In this document: in pieces, positions 13,811 to 25,153 of the stretch
How the letters are laid out: each line of letters starts with the position of its first letter
Position numbering within the stretch: the first letter of the stretch is position 1
NCBI RefSeq assembly: GCF_041296385.1
Contig: NC_091016.1
Span: 20,745,497 to 20,809,496 of the forward strand
Source of the DNA: Aphelocoma coerulescens
Lineage: Eukaryota > Chordata > Aves > Passeriformes > Corvidae
Direction of reading: 5' to 3'
DNA: 64,000 bases
Notes under the pieces: model-generated
What the model saw: the letters and a program-made list of their open reading frames with translations, nothing else
What the model was told of the DNA's origin: nothing
Database searches by the model: none
Program-made: the position numbers and the translations under genes

Positions 13811-14362
13811 TGTACTAGTTTGAAAACAAACCAGTGAGAGGCACCAAGTCAGAATAACAATTTAATGGAAATTAAAGAAAAGGAAAAAAAAATAAAAGAA
13901 AACACTGACAGAGCCAAGATACAACCTGAGTCCCTGTTAGGCAGGGTAGTGGTAGCAGTCTGGTGGAATGGTGGCTGCAGTCCTCTGAAGTGGTGATCCT
14001 GTAGTAGAAGGGGTCTGCTCTTCCTCAGAAAGTCCAGTGGTGGCTGTGTAGCTCCTGTCCTCTGGAAATCCAGTGGAGCCCATGTCTTTGGTGCTCAGAG
14101 TCCCAGTTATATCCACGATGGGATGCTTGGTTTCTCCCTCTGGGTGGAGCATCTCACAATGGGGTAATGAGTCATGAGGCCAAGTGTTGATTAGGCTCGT
14201 TAACAGAAGATAGTCTGGAGGGAGTTATCTCTGAGTCATGGGGCAGGACAATGATGGGCCATTAACAGCAAGATGGTCTGGGGGAGGAGGCAAGGAAACA
14301 CTGCCCCACCTGATTTCAACAGCTCATGAGGATGGTAATAGAATACACCTCAACCCAGGACA
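13811..14362 (-). mobile_element. Solo LTR, family C (ERVL-like), minus strand
   Basis: A 552-bp LTR on the minus strand. Its ends are TG and CA, and it is flanked by a perfect 5-bp target-site duplication CAACA (13806-13810 and 14363-14367). Read on the minus strand, it has a TATA-like sequence at 14107-14112 and an ATTAAA polyadenylation signal at 13861-13866, near the 3' end. The text resembles a common ERVL-type LTR of songbird genomes that I recognise by general appearance, not by a search. The 71-codon minus-strand frame at 13937-14152 lies downstream of the TATA in R/U5 and is not a gene. Confidence 0.88.
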
Positions 14363-15178
14363 CAACACCAGAATGGAAGTAGAATATTTTTGTTTAACAA
14401 ATGAGGGGTCAGGCATCTGTGCCAGATAAACACCAGGGGATGGGGATATGAAGTTCCTACAGTCCTGCATTAGTACCTCTACAATCTCCTGTGTTGGACC
14501 TATCCAGCTACCCAGCTACTACAGCAAAGTGGAGTCTCATCCAAATCCTACTGCCTTCTGTTTGATGCATATAGAAAATTTGACACCTCCAACATCTATA
14601 TTTACTCCATACAAACTTATGACTACACAGGTAAGTAATTCATGGCCCTAAGGAGGTCAAATCACAGATCTTCTAGCCATCAGTTTTTGCAGCTCCCAGA
14701 GAGTAAACAGGGTTTGCGCCAAGCCTCTGAGTACAGTGTTCAGGGAACCTCAGTTTATGTGCTGCACATGCAGAAAGGGAGTCCATCATAAAATAGTATT
14801 TTTATTTCTGCCATATTTTCTCTAAAAACATAGGGTATACAATCATAAATGAAATCTTGCTATACCTCACTGTGCCAAGTGAGACAAAAGCCCCAAAGCC
14901 CTCATAAAAATTAAACCAAGACAAACTGTGCTCCAAATCCCCAGAAAACAAGAAAAACATTGCTACAGAGGAACATAATCCACTTGGCTCCTTTGTTGCT
15001 GCAGCACCAGGTATTTATGTTCTGATGGAAACTGATGGTTCGTAACGTCATAGATAACAACTCAGCAGCATGAATGGTAGCCCAGAGCAACTACATCATT
15101 GTGTGTTACTGTGTGATATTCCCTGAATTTCTGCATATTGATGCCCCTGAAAGTTTAACATGTAATGATTTGAGTGCA

Positions 15179-15201
15179 GGATATATTAAATTAATATATC
15201 C
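15179..15201. repeat. Perfect 23-bp palindrome
   Basis: An 11-base arm (GGATATATTAA), one central A, then its exact reverse complement. It could form a cruciform or act as a dimeric protein site, but AT-rich DNA produces such palindromes by chance more often than mixed sequence does. Confidence 0.85.
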
Positions 15202-18200
15202 TTTCAAAACTTGAAACCATGCCTTTCACTTGCTTTTCTTCACAAGATTTAAGAACATAAATGTAGTCTTAAGGAGCTATCTTCTAAATACTCAGCTAAA
15301 ATCATGTTTCCTGAACAGAGACACAGCTTTTTGATGGGACTGTACTCAGATGTAAACACAGTCTCATATCAAGAAAGCATCATTTCAAAGCACTCTCCAT
15401 ATACTCATTATATCAGGCTGCTCTATACCAAAAGATTAAACACTCCCTGTTATTTCTTCCTGCTTTTCCTGCAGAGGGATATTCTAGGGTTTGGACATAG
15501 ATACAGTTGTTGTTTCTGGAACAGACTGTGAAAAACTGCAGCACATAACTTACCTCAAGCAATTGATAACAGGCCATTGTTCATCCTGGCCCACCACGGA
15601 CGAAAGGAAGCCCACATTCCGTAAGCTTGTGGAGATTTTATGTCTTCTGACTCCTTTGCCCCTTCCGAGCCATTTCAGCAAACTAAAATAAGACTTTTCC
15701 CACTAAAAAGATTACAAAGACACAGATAATGGTACAGCTCCTCAGCTGTTAGTGCTGCAGCAGTAGTCATGGCTCAGCTTTAGTTGTCGTATTAAAATAA
15801 TTGACTGTTAATCACTTAGGCATTAAGATCAGTTTATCAACTCTACATTATCTAGCATGAAACCCATTGGCAGCTGGGCACTTGCTGTTTTGCAGTTATG
15901 GCATGTCATTTATTAAGGAGCATTGTCTTAGTGTTTGTTGCAATTTATGTTACTCCCTTGAACTTTTTTCCCCTTTTATCCAATGTAATGCCTAATTAAT
16001 TAATTTATCTAATGGCTGATTTTACCTTTTTTTTTGTACCAATGGACCTCCCTGGACCTCCTTCCGTTTCCTCCTAGAGCACACCTGATGGAAGACTGCA
16101 AGCAGAAAGGTTCCAAGGATGGTACGTTCTTTTGGTGTGAACAAAGCCAGAGGACTTGCATGTAGGATAACATCCCTGACTGTTAGAAAATCCTGGCACT
16201 TGACACGGAATCAGACTGGAAAGGCCTGGAGACAGTGATGTGCTTTAGAGAGGTGCCTTGCTCTGAGTATAGCGTGAAGAAACCCAGTTAGATACTGACC
16301 ACAGGTGAGCAATGTGTATGTCCAGAGAACTTTAACATCATAGATGGTAACACAGCTGGAGGTGGGCAGTCATTAGTATTCACTAATTGGTATGTCCCTG
16401 CTGGACAAGAAACGTATGAAATTAAAACTGCAGAGCTTTTGGTTTGGTATCACAGATTGTTTCAAACAAACTCATTTGTTTGGGTTTTTTCGTGAAATCC
16501 CCCATGACAATTCACAACAATAAGTTTTCTGGCAATTCTAAGAAGGTATGTAAATAAACTCATAAACGAAAAAAACTGAATTTAAAAGTCCATCTTTTGA
16601 GCTGCTCAAAGAAATACAACTCTCACAATCCTTACCCAGCAGATTATAGGAGACATCCTTTCCTGGCAGGCAGTATTGTTGTTTAATATGGCAGCCATCT
16701 AAAATCTTGGTGGGGAGTTAACTTTCCCTACAGATTTCAGTTAGAATTTACCTGAAAAAAAAAATAGCTGCAGTTCTTTGCAGAGTGAAGCAAAAAGCCA
16801 ACACTAATGCTGTGAAATCAAATAACCTGAATGAGGGCTGAAAGCTCAGCCCTAGTCCTTCCCACTCTCCCTTCCCTTTTGGCAAGGGGGTCTTGGGCAA
16901 GCTGCAATTGCCCTCTGTAAAGCAGAAGTAATTCTATTTACTTACTTTACATGAGGAAGTGGATAAAACTTGAGATGCATCATCCTAGGCAAGAAAAAAT
17001 GTTTGTGGAAGCCAACCAGAGTGGGAGATGGGAGCAGAGCTCTGCCCTGGGGCCATGGTTGCTTGTTCTTCCCTTCAATCATGTGCTGGTCAGCCAAAAG
17101 CACAACTTGGCTGGTGCCTTCTGAGCTCCTGTAGGGCTTGTTCGATGGGAGACTGTGATCCACCCTTATGAATAATAAAAAGTGGCAGGAGTTCAACTCT
17201 TTTACCAGCTGGATAAGATTGAACAAGCTGCAGCTTCATTAGAACCCCCTCCCCTCAAGGCTTTAACACCCAGCATCATCTTGAATGGCAAATGCCAAAC
17301 CTTCTGGGAAAGAAGAGCTCCTAAAACAGGGAACCCAACAACACAGATGCTTATTTTCTTTGGGAAAGTGTCTCCTAAGGAGCTGTACAGCTGCTAGCAA
17401 GGTAACACCAATAATTTTTGCAATTTCAAACAAATAATAGGACATCACATCACCAAAGTCCAGATATTTTAAGGCATTGAGTCAAGCACCTCACTCTGCT
17501 GTGTACGTGTGAGGGAAAAATCTGGGAATAGATGTGTTGTTTTAGTGTGGCAAGCAGTTTATTTCAAAATTGCACCACTTTTAGTTCTATTTGTAAATAA
17601 AGGATTTATGAAACAAGACCGTTTAAGTGACTCAGCTCACCCATTCTCATGTTACTTCAAGAACAACAACATGCTGTGTTTTGGGGGGGGATGTATGTCA
17701 TTGAAGCACATACAATTCAAAGATCATTTACTTCCAGCTTCCAGAAGCTCTGCCTGTGGACTGAGCCCAAGCATGCAAAATTTCAGCCTGCATGTATTTG
17801 CCAAAATTGTAATCACCTTAACGATAAGGGCTTTGTTGTGGCAGTGATGCAACCTACACCTATCTGCGCTATGAACATCAAGTAAACGGAGTTAGGACTA
17901 TTCACAAATTCTTCTTTTGTAAATATATGTACACTGACAAAATGAAGACAACTAAAACCTCAGGCTGAAAATAGAAGGTGGAATTCGAACACTTTGATTT
18001 AATGGACCTGGGTGATGAGAACTTGCCAGGTGCAGGTGCGTGACTCAAATCTAGACAAGCTGCAAACCTTGTCTTACCTTTCGGTTTGCTGTTGAATGCT
18101 TCCGAGTTGCTCCTCGTGCAATGAAACAGTAAGCCCTAGTCTATTTCCAAAAGCACAGTGATGCCCAACACAGAGGCGGCTGTGCCAGCACCAAGGGCTC

Positions 18201-19844
18201 CATTTGAAAGCCTGCAGAGCTCCTCTGGAATACCCTCCACAGTGCTGTTGTGCAATCCCACCACTTTTGCCCCCGATTCCCTCCAAACGCGTTATCCCGC
18301 GCCTGGGCTCTGCTCGGGGATGCACAGCAGGTCCCTGGCGAGACAGAGCTGCGTGCAGTGAGAGCACGGTACAAGGCACGGGCAGCACTGACTGCCCCTC
18401 CGGGCTTTCCTCCTTGCCTTTCAGACTCGAAGCAGCCGACCTTGCATGCTGCCCTCCCCCATCACACCCTCCCGCCTTGCCCTCTGGCAACACAGAGTCT
18501 CATGGCCGCTGGACTGTGAAATAGCTCTTTTCTTCGTTTTTGCCTCCTTGATGAACTGAGATGCAGGTGAAGAGAAGGAGACAAGAGGCTGTGTCAGTGT
18601 TGGTGAGAGCTGTGCTTGCTGTCCTGTCCATTCTGAGGGAAATGTTTACCAGCAGCAATGCAGAGGAGTAGAAGGACCAGGCCATGTCCAGTCCCACTCA
18701 AACCTCAGAGTAACACAAGGACCCATGAAAGAAGGAGAAAACCAGGAGATGGTTCACACTGGGTGCAGCCACCTCTTTTTGATGTTCTGAATGCTGCTAG
18801 CTGGAGGCAGAAGTCTCAAGGCCCTGGTGAGGACAGTGCTCTACATGTGGAGTCACCGTTCCTGCTCCCTCCCATCCTATTTCCTTTGCCCACCCAGGCA
18901 GCTAAGGGAAGGGGAGCATCATCTTCCACCTCCACTCACCTTGTACTCTGTCCTTCCTTTGGCAGAGGGGATGTGCTGGCCACACAACCCAAAATGTTGG
19001 CCAAAACTATCTCTAGGCAGTGCCTTATCCATCAGAATGACGCTCCCTTCAGAGCTGGGGGGATGGAAGAAGAATGCTGACTTTAGCTGCTCTCCATTTC
19101 ACTCCCACGGAGTTTCCCTCTCTCTGGCTCCCAGTCTGGATTACATGGCCAGGGGACTGCAGGCAGCACTGGCTACATACGAATGGCTATTCCCAGGAGG
19201 AGGATGGCAGCGTTCTGGGTGGAGAGTGCAGCCGCCTGCAGTCAGCAGAAGACAGAATTAATGACCTTTGTTACCTCATTAGTTGAACGGGTAGGCATCT
19301 GGTTTTGACAGAAGAGAAAAAACTTGAAGCTGCTGTTCAGTATCTGGTGCTGAACAGAGGCCTTATATCTATAGGGATTTTAGTCCAGCAATTTTGATGA
19401 GCCCTACATTCACCCACAATAAATATATATCTGTGCTCCTGGAGAAGCCATTCTAAAAGGAACTTTGAGCAAACCTTTGATAACTCTTCCCTTAAAAACA
19501 TCCCCTTTGGTTGACAGGGTGATATCAAGACTTCAAATTGGAGCTGGTGAAATGCTCACACCAGAAAGGATGAATTTATCTTCCCAGTAATCTACAGCTG
19601 CTGTGTCAGACACCGTGCTGCAGTGTGTCCTGCTGTGTGCCGTATGCCACTTATAAAGCAACCATCAACCTTCCCAGATAGTGCCTTACACAAAGTGTTT
19701 ACCAGAATATAGATTGCTGTGAGATACAGTTAAAAGTTGCTCAGAAATAAGAGATCAGGTAGGCTGACCATTTGTGAGGAGGTCAGCGATGCTTTTTTTT
19801 GTTGTGCCTTGGTTTTGCCTTTTTGCCTTTTTACTTTTTGCTGC

Positions 19845-19863
19845 TTTTTTTTTTTTTTTTTTT
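19845..19863 (+). repeat. Poly-T tract followed by CCCCCAG
   Basis: Nineteen T residues followed by CCCCCAG, ending at 19870. As a sequence this is a strong splice-acceptor shape, but the following bases show no extended open frame worth calling an exon. It may equally be the antisense of a poly-A tail. Confidence 0.8.
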
Positions 19864-22800
19864 CCCCCAGCAGCATCTAAGTGCAATAAAATATCTGTGA
19901 GAAGAATTGCTATAGCAACAAAGTATGTTCTCCTAATGGAGGCTGTGTGTAATAGCTGACTGCCACTAGAACTTTAAGGAGAAGGAATAAAATCCATCAC
20001 TAAAGCAGGAAAAGGAAAAGCATTAAAAATTAAGATTTTATTGTTCCATGATTTATGTTTACTTCCTTCACATCTCCAGATGATCTAGAGAACTTTCAGT
20101 AGTTCCCTGCTCCTATTTACTGCTTCACACGAAAATTTTCAAGAACCCAGAAAAACAATGGTGTGAATGATCTATTAGTAGTAACATAATGATACAGTTT
20201 TGCATTCAACAGTAGCAGGATTGCTGTGAATATGAGGAATTAGGAGACTACAGCAGCACTGGGAGACCACAGGTAAGACAGCAGTTAAGACCAACATGAT
20301 GCTGATGCACAGCAAGAGGTCATCCTTCCTGTCAAGATTCACAAAATATAGAGAGTGAGGGGGAAACTGCCCCAGAGAAATAAAGTAATTAAGTTCAGGA
20401 TCACTCAGCAAGCCAGTAGCAATGTCAGGACCATGTCCTCTCACTGTCCATCATCTAATAAAGCTGTTTATAAAGCTAATTTTACTGTTCTTGTGCAGTG
20501 TGATTGCCACAAACCTTAGGGTGCACTATACATGCAGAGAAGATGGTTTGTGTCAGAGTTCAGTGGGATTGTTGAACTGTCCAAGGTAACTACTGTACCC
20601 CTGCTCCATCGCCGAGCCCCAACCAGCCCTCACCTTAACTGGGACACTAAGACCATCTTCCCCTTCCCTCCTTTCTTCTCTGTGGGTCAGACTGTGGTAC
20701 CAGTGACAGCAGAGAAAAGGAGGATTATAAAATGGACAAGTTTTGACCTCCAAAATTATTACACAGGATTTCCGGAGAAAGAGAAAATTGGTTAAAGAAT
20801 TTAACTTCAAATCACAACAAGTTTTCTCCTCTGCTTCTGGAATGATGAAGCTTCAAATGACTTCAAAGATGTTTCATGCTGATGGAGATAGCCTTTGTCC
20901 TGTTGAGCAAACTGAGATGCTGCATTAAGGTCAGTGGCAAAGCAGGGCAAAGAAGCAGCAAGTCTGGAAAAGTTGATTCCTACTGCCCTGGTTGAGTCTT
21001 TGCATACTCAGGTCTGGAAACTGCAGAAGGAAAGCAAAAAAATCAAAAGGCTCTTTTAAAAGATTCTCTCCCCACAGTGAAAATATTTCCTGGCATATCT
21101 TTGCAATGAACCTTGTTATATGTTGTCCTATTTATAACTCACATGTCTCCCTAACAAGCAAGCTCCTCAGAGGTAGAAAAGCGAGTGTGATTTGAATAGA
21201 GCTGTGTATCACAGTTTGATATTCCCACTCTGGCTATGATTTATAACAAAAGCGTAGCAGCATGGGTCAGCCAGGGAGGGACATTCTGAAGAAAAGAAAA
21301 CCGAATAAGTGAAAGTTTCCTTATCTGTATGAAAGGCAATTTTTTAACTGAAAGAGAAGAGTGTTTTTAACTCACATCCTACCAGACTAAGCAGCAAGTT
21401 GTCTTCATTTTAAAATACAGTTTCTTCTCATTAGTTCCGCCTCTAACATTCTTAAACAAGGCATTGTATCAGATAATAGTGAGAACAAGAAAATATGAGC
21501 GGCTAACTCACAACCAAGCACACAAGTGGTCTCAAAAATCATATAATGGTACACTTTAGGTGTTTACCATCTGTGAAAAACAAACAAACAAAAGCAACAC
21601 TGGAGTTTCCCTCAGAGAGCAGAGGTCACCTTGGGTTAAAGCCCTGCCAACAAGAATCAGTCCAGACAGCAGTTCCTTGGGTGGGAGAGGGCAGAGAGGA
21701 GGCAGATGTGCACTCTTGCCATGACTGCTCTCCTCAACCTAAGGCACCTACTGCTGCATAATTTCTTGTGATGGACTGAGAGGAAACCTGAAACCTTCTA
21801 ATTTGGCAATCTCAGACAACTGAAACCCAGTAAAAAGGCAAAGCTGTCCTCATGTACACTGTAGTGAGTTTTACAGGCTAGGGCAAAATAGGGGCACATC
21901 CAAGACATACTGGAGCCTAATTTCTCCACCAACCTAAATGTACAAACAGGGGAGAGACTAAAGGTTCAGAAAATCAAGGGCTGCCATCTCCTATTTGCAA
22001 TTGTGAACAGGAGCACCCAGTGATTAGTCATGCTCTTTTTTCAGCTTTCTCTAGTCCCATGAAACTTTTATTGCTTTTTCATCTGTTGCCCAGCTATTAT
22101 CACCTCCTGCTCTTTTGGGTAATCATCTTAAAATGAGAATTGTGCTGCTGGGTTGATCCAAAGAGTTTTTGCACATGCTGATTCTCTGGAAGGATATTCA
22201 AGGGTCTGACTGAACACAGGGCTTTCCCAGAGCCCTACTGGAGCCCTACTTGTGAAGCTCTCCCAGTTGCCTGCTGGTTCCCAGCATCCTCACTGTTTTG
22301 GGCATCATGATGAAACCCCTATTCTTCATCAACGTAGAAGGTCAAACGTGGCCAGTGAGCTCCAGTTTGGGGGCCAGACAAATAAACCACAGGCAGTCCA
22401 GCAACAACTTTTTGGGTTCAAGCTACCACGTAACAAAAAGAGTTTTGAAAGAGTCTCTTGCTTGTGTCCATTTACCCTAAAATGATGAAACTAGCTTTGT
22501 TTAGAAACTGAGCACAAGCTGCATTTCCTCCTGAAGGTTTAGCAAGTTTCTACCCAGCTGGGAACTGTTTCCCAATCCCAGAAGACCAAGCTTGCATAAA
22601 TGTTTACAAATGAAGTTACTTACTTCTGAGTAGGGGAAGGAGTAAGGGGCTTGGTGAAGTGAGGAAGTGTCTCTATATGCCTCCCACCAGCTTTTTCCAG
22701 TTGCCATTGCCTACCAAGGTGCTGCCTAGCTGCCACCAGGACCTGGGGAAGACAGCAAGGGCTCTAAGAGTTCAATAGCTCTTGTTACAGGTTTCCCATC

Positions 22801-24047
22801 TCCAGAGGAAGCTAACTGATCCTTGTCCCATCTTTCAGCAGAATACAGCTTATGTACATCACACTCTAGCACAGTCCTTTCCCTGATATGCATGGCTTTG
22901 ACAGACTGCTTATCCATCCACCAGTCAGTACACAGCAGGCTAAGAATGGGCTCATACAGCAGCTCTCTCCCATTTAAGAGCTTACCTCACTGGGGAACAG
23001 ACTGATGGAAAGGTCCAGCTCTTTAAATGGGATGCTATTCAAGTGGTGTAAAGGTGTTTGGGCTTTCTGGGAAGTAGTTTTGTTGTACTACTACAACTAA
23101 ATGTGAACTGTAGGGACTTCCCATTGTATCAATGACAGAATGCCATCACAGACATTAGCTGGAGTTACACCACCCTTCAGTGTTTTTCCTACCTGCTCCA
23201 CAAATCAGTTAGCATGACTAGTGATAACTAGTTTCGCTATCAGGTTTTCCTTCTGAAAAAAACTAATCCTATTTTAATTGAAGAGTTATACTATACTGTT
23301 TGATTTAATGTGAAGGTATAAGAGAAAAAATGAAACTAAAGATCAACTCCTCAAGCAGAACAGTTATAAAACAAAGCCATAAAAAGTACCTCTTCCATTT
23401 ACTTTGTTTGAAGATGATCTCATTTGTATTGTGGGCACAGATTTACCCTGTTCAAATCAAATTTCTATGAATAGAAAAAAACTGTAACTGTGATAAACAC
23501 CCACAATTATAGCACTTGATTTTCTCTTCCATAATTTAGCACAGCTTTAGCTGGTAAATTCTCTCTTCTCAGGAAAGGAAATTGTAAACCCTGAATTTTT
23601 CCATAATAGTTTGCAGGGTGTGTGGTGTGCTCCTCTGAGTCGTGCACATTGTCCAATGGTGTCTAAAGCAGACAGTACCAGTCATAGAATCACAGAAGAG
23701 TTTGGGTTGGAAGGGACATTTAAGAGCCATCAAATGCACTCATATCCACTGTCTATGTCATTGATAAGGACACTAAAAAGTCCTGGTCCCTGTGTGGACC
23801 CCTGAGGGACACCACCTTTCACTGATCGTTGACTGGACATTGAGCTATTGACTGCTATCTTCTGAATGGAACTATCCAACCAATTCCTCATCCCTGCATC
23901 AAATCCACTTCTCTCCAGTTTAGAGAAGAGGGTGTTGTACAGGAATGTGTCAAGGCCTGTTGGGGTCCCTCCCCCCCACCATGTGGTCCTGGGAGAGAGG
24001 CCCTGGGGGGGAGGCACGGGGTTTCCCTGCCCCTGGTCAGCCTCGTT

Positions 24048-24060
24048 CCCCATTGGTTGT
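24048..24060 (+). promoter_or_regulatory. Inverted CCAAT (Y-box-like) in the 5' LTR
   Basis: CCCCATTGGTTGT contains ATTGG, the inverted CCAAT that forms the core of the Y-box motif. It lies about 90 bp before the AATAAA signal and is unchanged in the 3' LTR (26065-26069). In a TATA-less LTR, NF-Y binding is the likeliest basic explanation. Binding by Y-box proteins is a further possibility, given what this element encodes. Confidence 0.55.
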
Positions 24061-24145
24061 TTTGAGTTCCCCAGCGCGGGCAAGGACCCTCGGGTCCGGT
24101 GATTGCCGCAGTTCCTCGGCAGAGCCCCGGCCATGCGGCTGGAGA

Positions 24146-24151
24146 AATAAA
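24146..24151 (+). terminator. Polyadenylation signal of the 5' LTR
   Basis: AATAAA, kept in the 3' LTR at 26158-26163, where it would end the element's RNA. Confidence 0.65.
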
Positions 24152-24246
24152 CATCTCTGAAACATCTACCAAGAATCGGTCCATATATTTCTTTCCACGG
24201 GCCTCGTTGTCTGATACACGTGTTGCAGTATCTGCACTGTAACAAA

Positions 24247-24264
24247 TGGTGGATAACGGGAGCA
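24247..24264 (+). other. Primer-binding-site-like sequence
   Basis: TGGTGGATAACGGGAGCA starts 2 bp after the 5' LTR, the standard place for a tRNA primer site, and begins TGG, the complement of a tRNA CCA end. The reverse complement of 24247-24274 reads like the 3' end of a tRNA: a GGGA...TCCC stem around a small loop, then seven bases, a discriminator A and CCA. I could not match it to a specific tRNA; similarity to alanine or isoleucine tRNA ends stops after about seven bases. Confidence 0.6.
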
Positions 24265-24357
24265 GAACAATCCCCGATCCCTGAGGGCAGCGACTGATTT
24301 GTGAGTAAGCTCTGGATTTCTCTTCTTGTTTTTGTTTTGCTGTTCCATCTCTAAATT

Positions 24358-24507
24358 ATGGAGGAACCGTGGAAAGACTCTTGGCTCTCAGAGCTGCATA
24401 TGGACATTTATGTTAAACTTGAAAAGATTCTTGAATACCAATTTGTAAATTTTAGCTTAATTCGAGCTCAAAAGGAACTGAAAAAACTTCCTGGTATGGT
24501 TGTTTAA
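24358..24507 (+). CDS. Short ORF of 49 codons, first ATG frame of the element
   Basis: Starts at an ATG about 110 bp after the 5' LTR and ends at TAA 24505-24507. The peptide is mixed and acidic at the start (MEEPWKDSW), predicted helical by eye, with a Leu/Lys-rich end. I recognise no family. Its position is that of gag in a retrovirus, so it could be a remnant of a leader or matrix region, but there is no sequence evidence for that. A second frame, offset by +1, is open from 24482 to 24700 and overlaps its end, so one frameshift may have broken a longer ORF. It lacks the lysine/arginine content of a nucleic-acid-binding peptide. Confidence 0.4.
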   Translation: MEEPWKDSWLSELHMDIYVKLEKILEYQFVNFSLIRAQKELKKLPGMVV

Positions 24508-24700
24508 GAACTTTTTCTATGTTTCTTGGGACTTGATTCTTACCAAAGACTTTTGGAAGACTGTTTGGACACAGTTAATTTCTGAGTCAAAATATATGCC
24601 GATGGAAGAATATTTTTGTGAATATTATTTAATTACCGAGACTGTTGAACAATGTCAGCTGTGTCCTGGCAAAGGGAGGCCTGGCTCAGGGACCGTGTGA
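24482..24700 (+). pseudogene. Open frame continuing the short ORF in the +1 frame; unrecognised
   Basis: About 72 codons without a stop, ending in TGA at 24698-24700. There is no ATG at its beginning, so it is not a stand-alone gene; the overlap with the preceding ORF suggests a frameshift in an older longer ORF. The composition is aromatic- and Glu-rich with a Cys-x-x-Cys near its end, in a region of roughly 35-40% GC, where open frames this long are somewhat uncommon but not rare. No function is assigned. Confidence 0.3.
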
Positions 24701-25150
24701 GCATGGCCACATGGACCAAATGCTCTGCAAGCAGCAGCGAGGCAGTTCCCGTGTGCAGGCGGAGCCATGCGAGCTGCAGTGTCGGCAGTGGAGCGAGGCA
24801 CGGCGGGAGTGGCACGACTGGGCCTGTGCAGCGCGTGGTGAAGAGAGCCCCGTGAGAGGAACGGTGCGCGGGCGGTGGCCGGCAGCAGAGCGGAGCTGCA
24901 CGCAGCCGAAATGTGCGCTGGAGCAGGGTGCAGGGGGGGCATCGCTCGGAGGCCTGGCCGAGACGTGGGCACAGCCCCAGGCAGCGGCAGCAAAGCTGAG
25001 AGCAGAGGTGGCAGCAGCGGTGGCGTGGGGGGAGCTGAGCGGCGTGGCCCGGCCTGGCCTGAGTGGCCCCAAATGCAACTCCAGGAGACCCCGCAGTGAG
25101 AGCGCGCAGACACGGGCAGCCCCGGCAGCCCCGACAGCTCTGGCAGTTCC
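24660..25150 (+). other. GC-rich interior segment before the cold-shock ORF
   Basis: About 490 bp of strikingly high GC with many CG dinucleotides, sharply different from the AT-rich sequence on both sides. The plus frame ending in TGA at 25155-25157 is open for about 170 codons (Ala, Gly, Arg, Glu rich), and its stop overlaps the ATG of the cold-shock ORF as ATGA. The cold-shock frame itself reads Gly/Ser/Ala/Pro-rich here but has stops, the last at 25097-25099. Y-box proteins have such low-complexity N-termini and GC-rich 5' leaders, so this may be captured host sequence. The open frames could also be chance, since high GC removes stop codons; a 193-codon minus-strand frame overlaps it. Confidence 0.55.
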
Positions 25151-25153
25151 AAC

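Larger units (their letters stand above)
14368..23680. other. Unique-looking non-coding DNA, no gene recognised
   Basis: No transposon or gene recognised in 9.3 kb. Bases 18140-18500 are unusually rich in CG dinucleotides for this window. Overlapping frames of 139 codons (18074-18493 minus), 140 codons (18658-19080 plus) and 156 codons (18791-19261 plus) occur in and near this GC-richer patch. They overlap in different frames and strands, as expected from few stop codons, and resemble no protein I know. A splice-like short segment at 16078-16122 and a poly-T at 19845-19863 are listed separately or in the findings. Confidence 0.55.
23958..24244 (+). repeat. 5' LTR of the cold-shock element
   Basis: 287 bp, from TGTTGGGG to CTGTAACA. 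It aligns along its whole length with 25973-26257, with about 23 substitutions and four or five one-base indels counted by hand, many of them CG to TG or CA changes. It contains an inverted CCAAT (ATTGG, 24052-24056), GC-rich U3 sequence, no clear TATA box, and AATAAA at 24146-24151 that would define the R/U5 polyadenylation. Confidence 0.93.

Noticed and set aside
13937..14152. 71-codon minus-strand ORF
   Set aside because: It lies inside the R/U5 part of solo LTR C, whose ends and duplication are exact.
18791..19261. 156-codon ORF overlapping a 140-codon ORF in another frame
   Set aside because: Both lie in a GC-richer patch where stop codons are rare, and neither resembles a protein.
23958..24244. 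Assignment of the primer site to alanine or isoleucine tRNA
   Set aside because: Only about the first seven bases agree; the rest does not.
24481..24487. AAAAAAC heptamer that looks like a retroviral -1 frameshift site
   Set aside because: It is in the wrong phase relative to the upstream ORF, and the frame change needed here is +1, so it cannot join the two frames as a -1 site.
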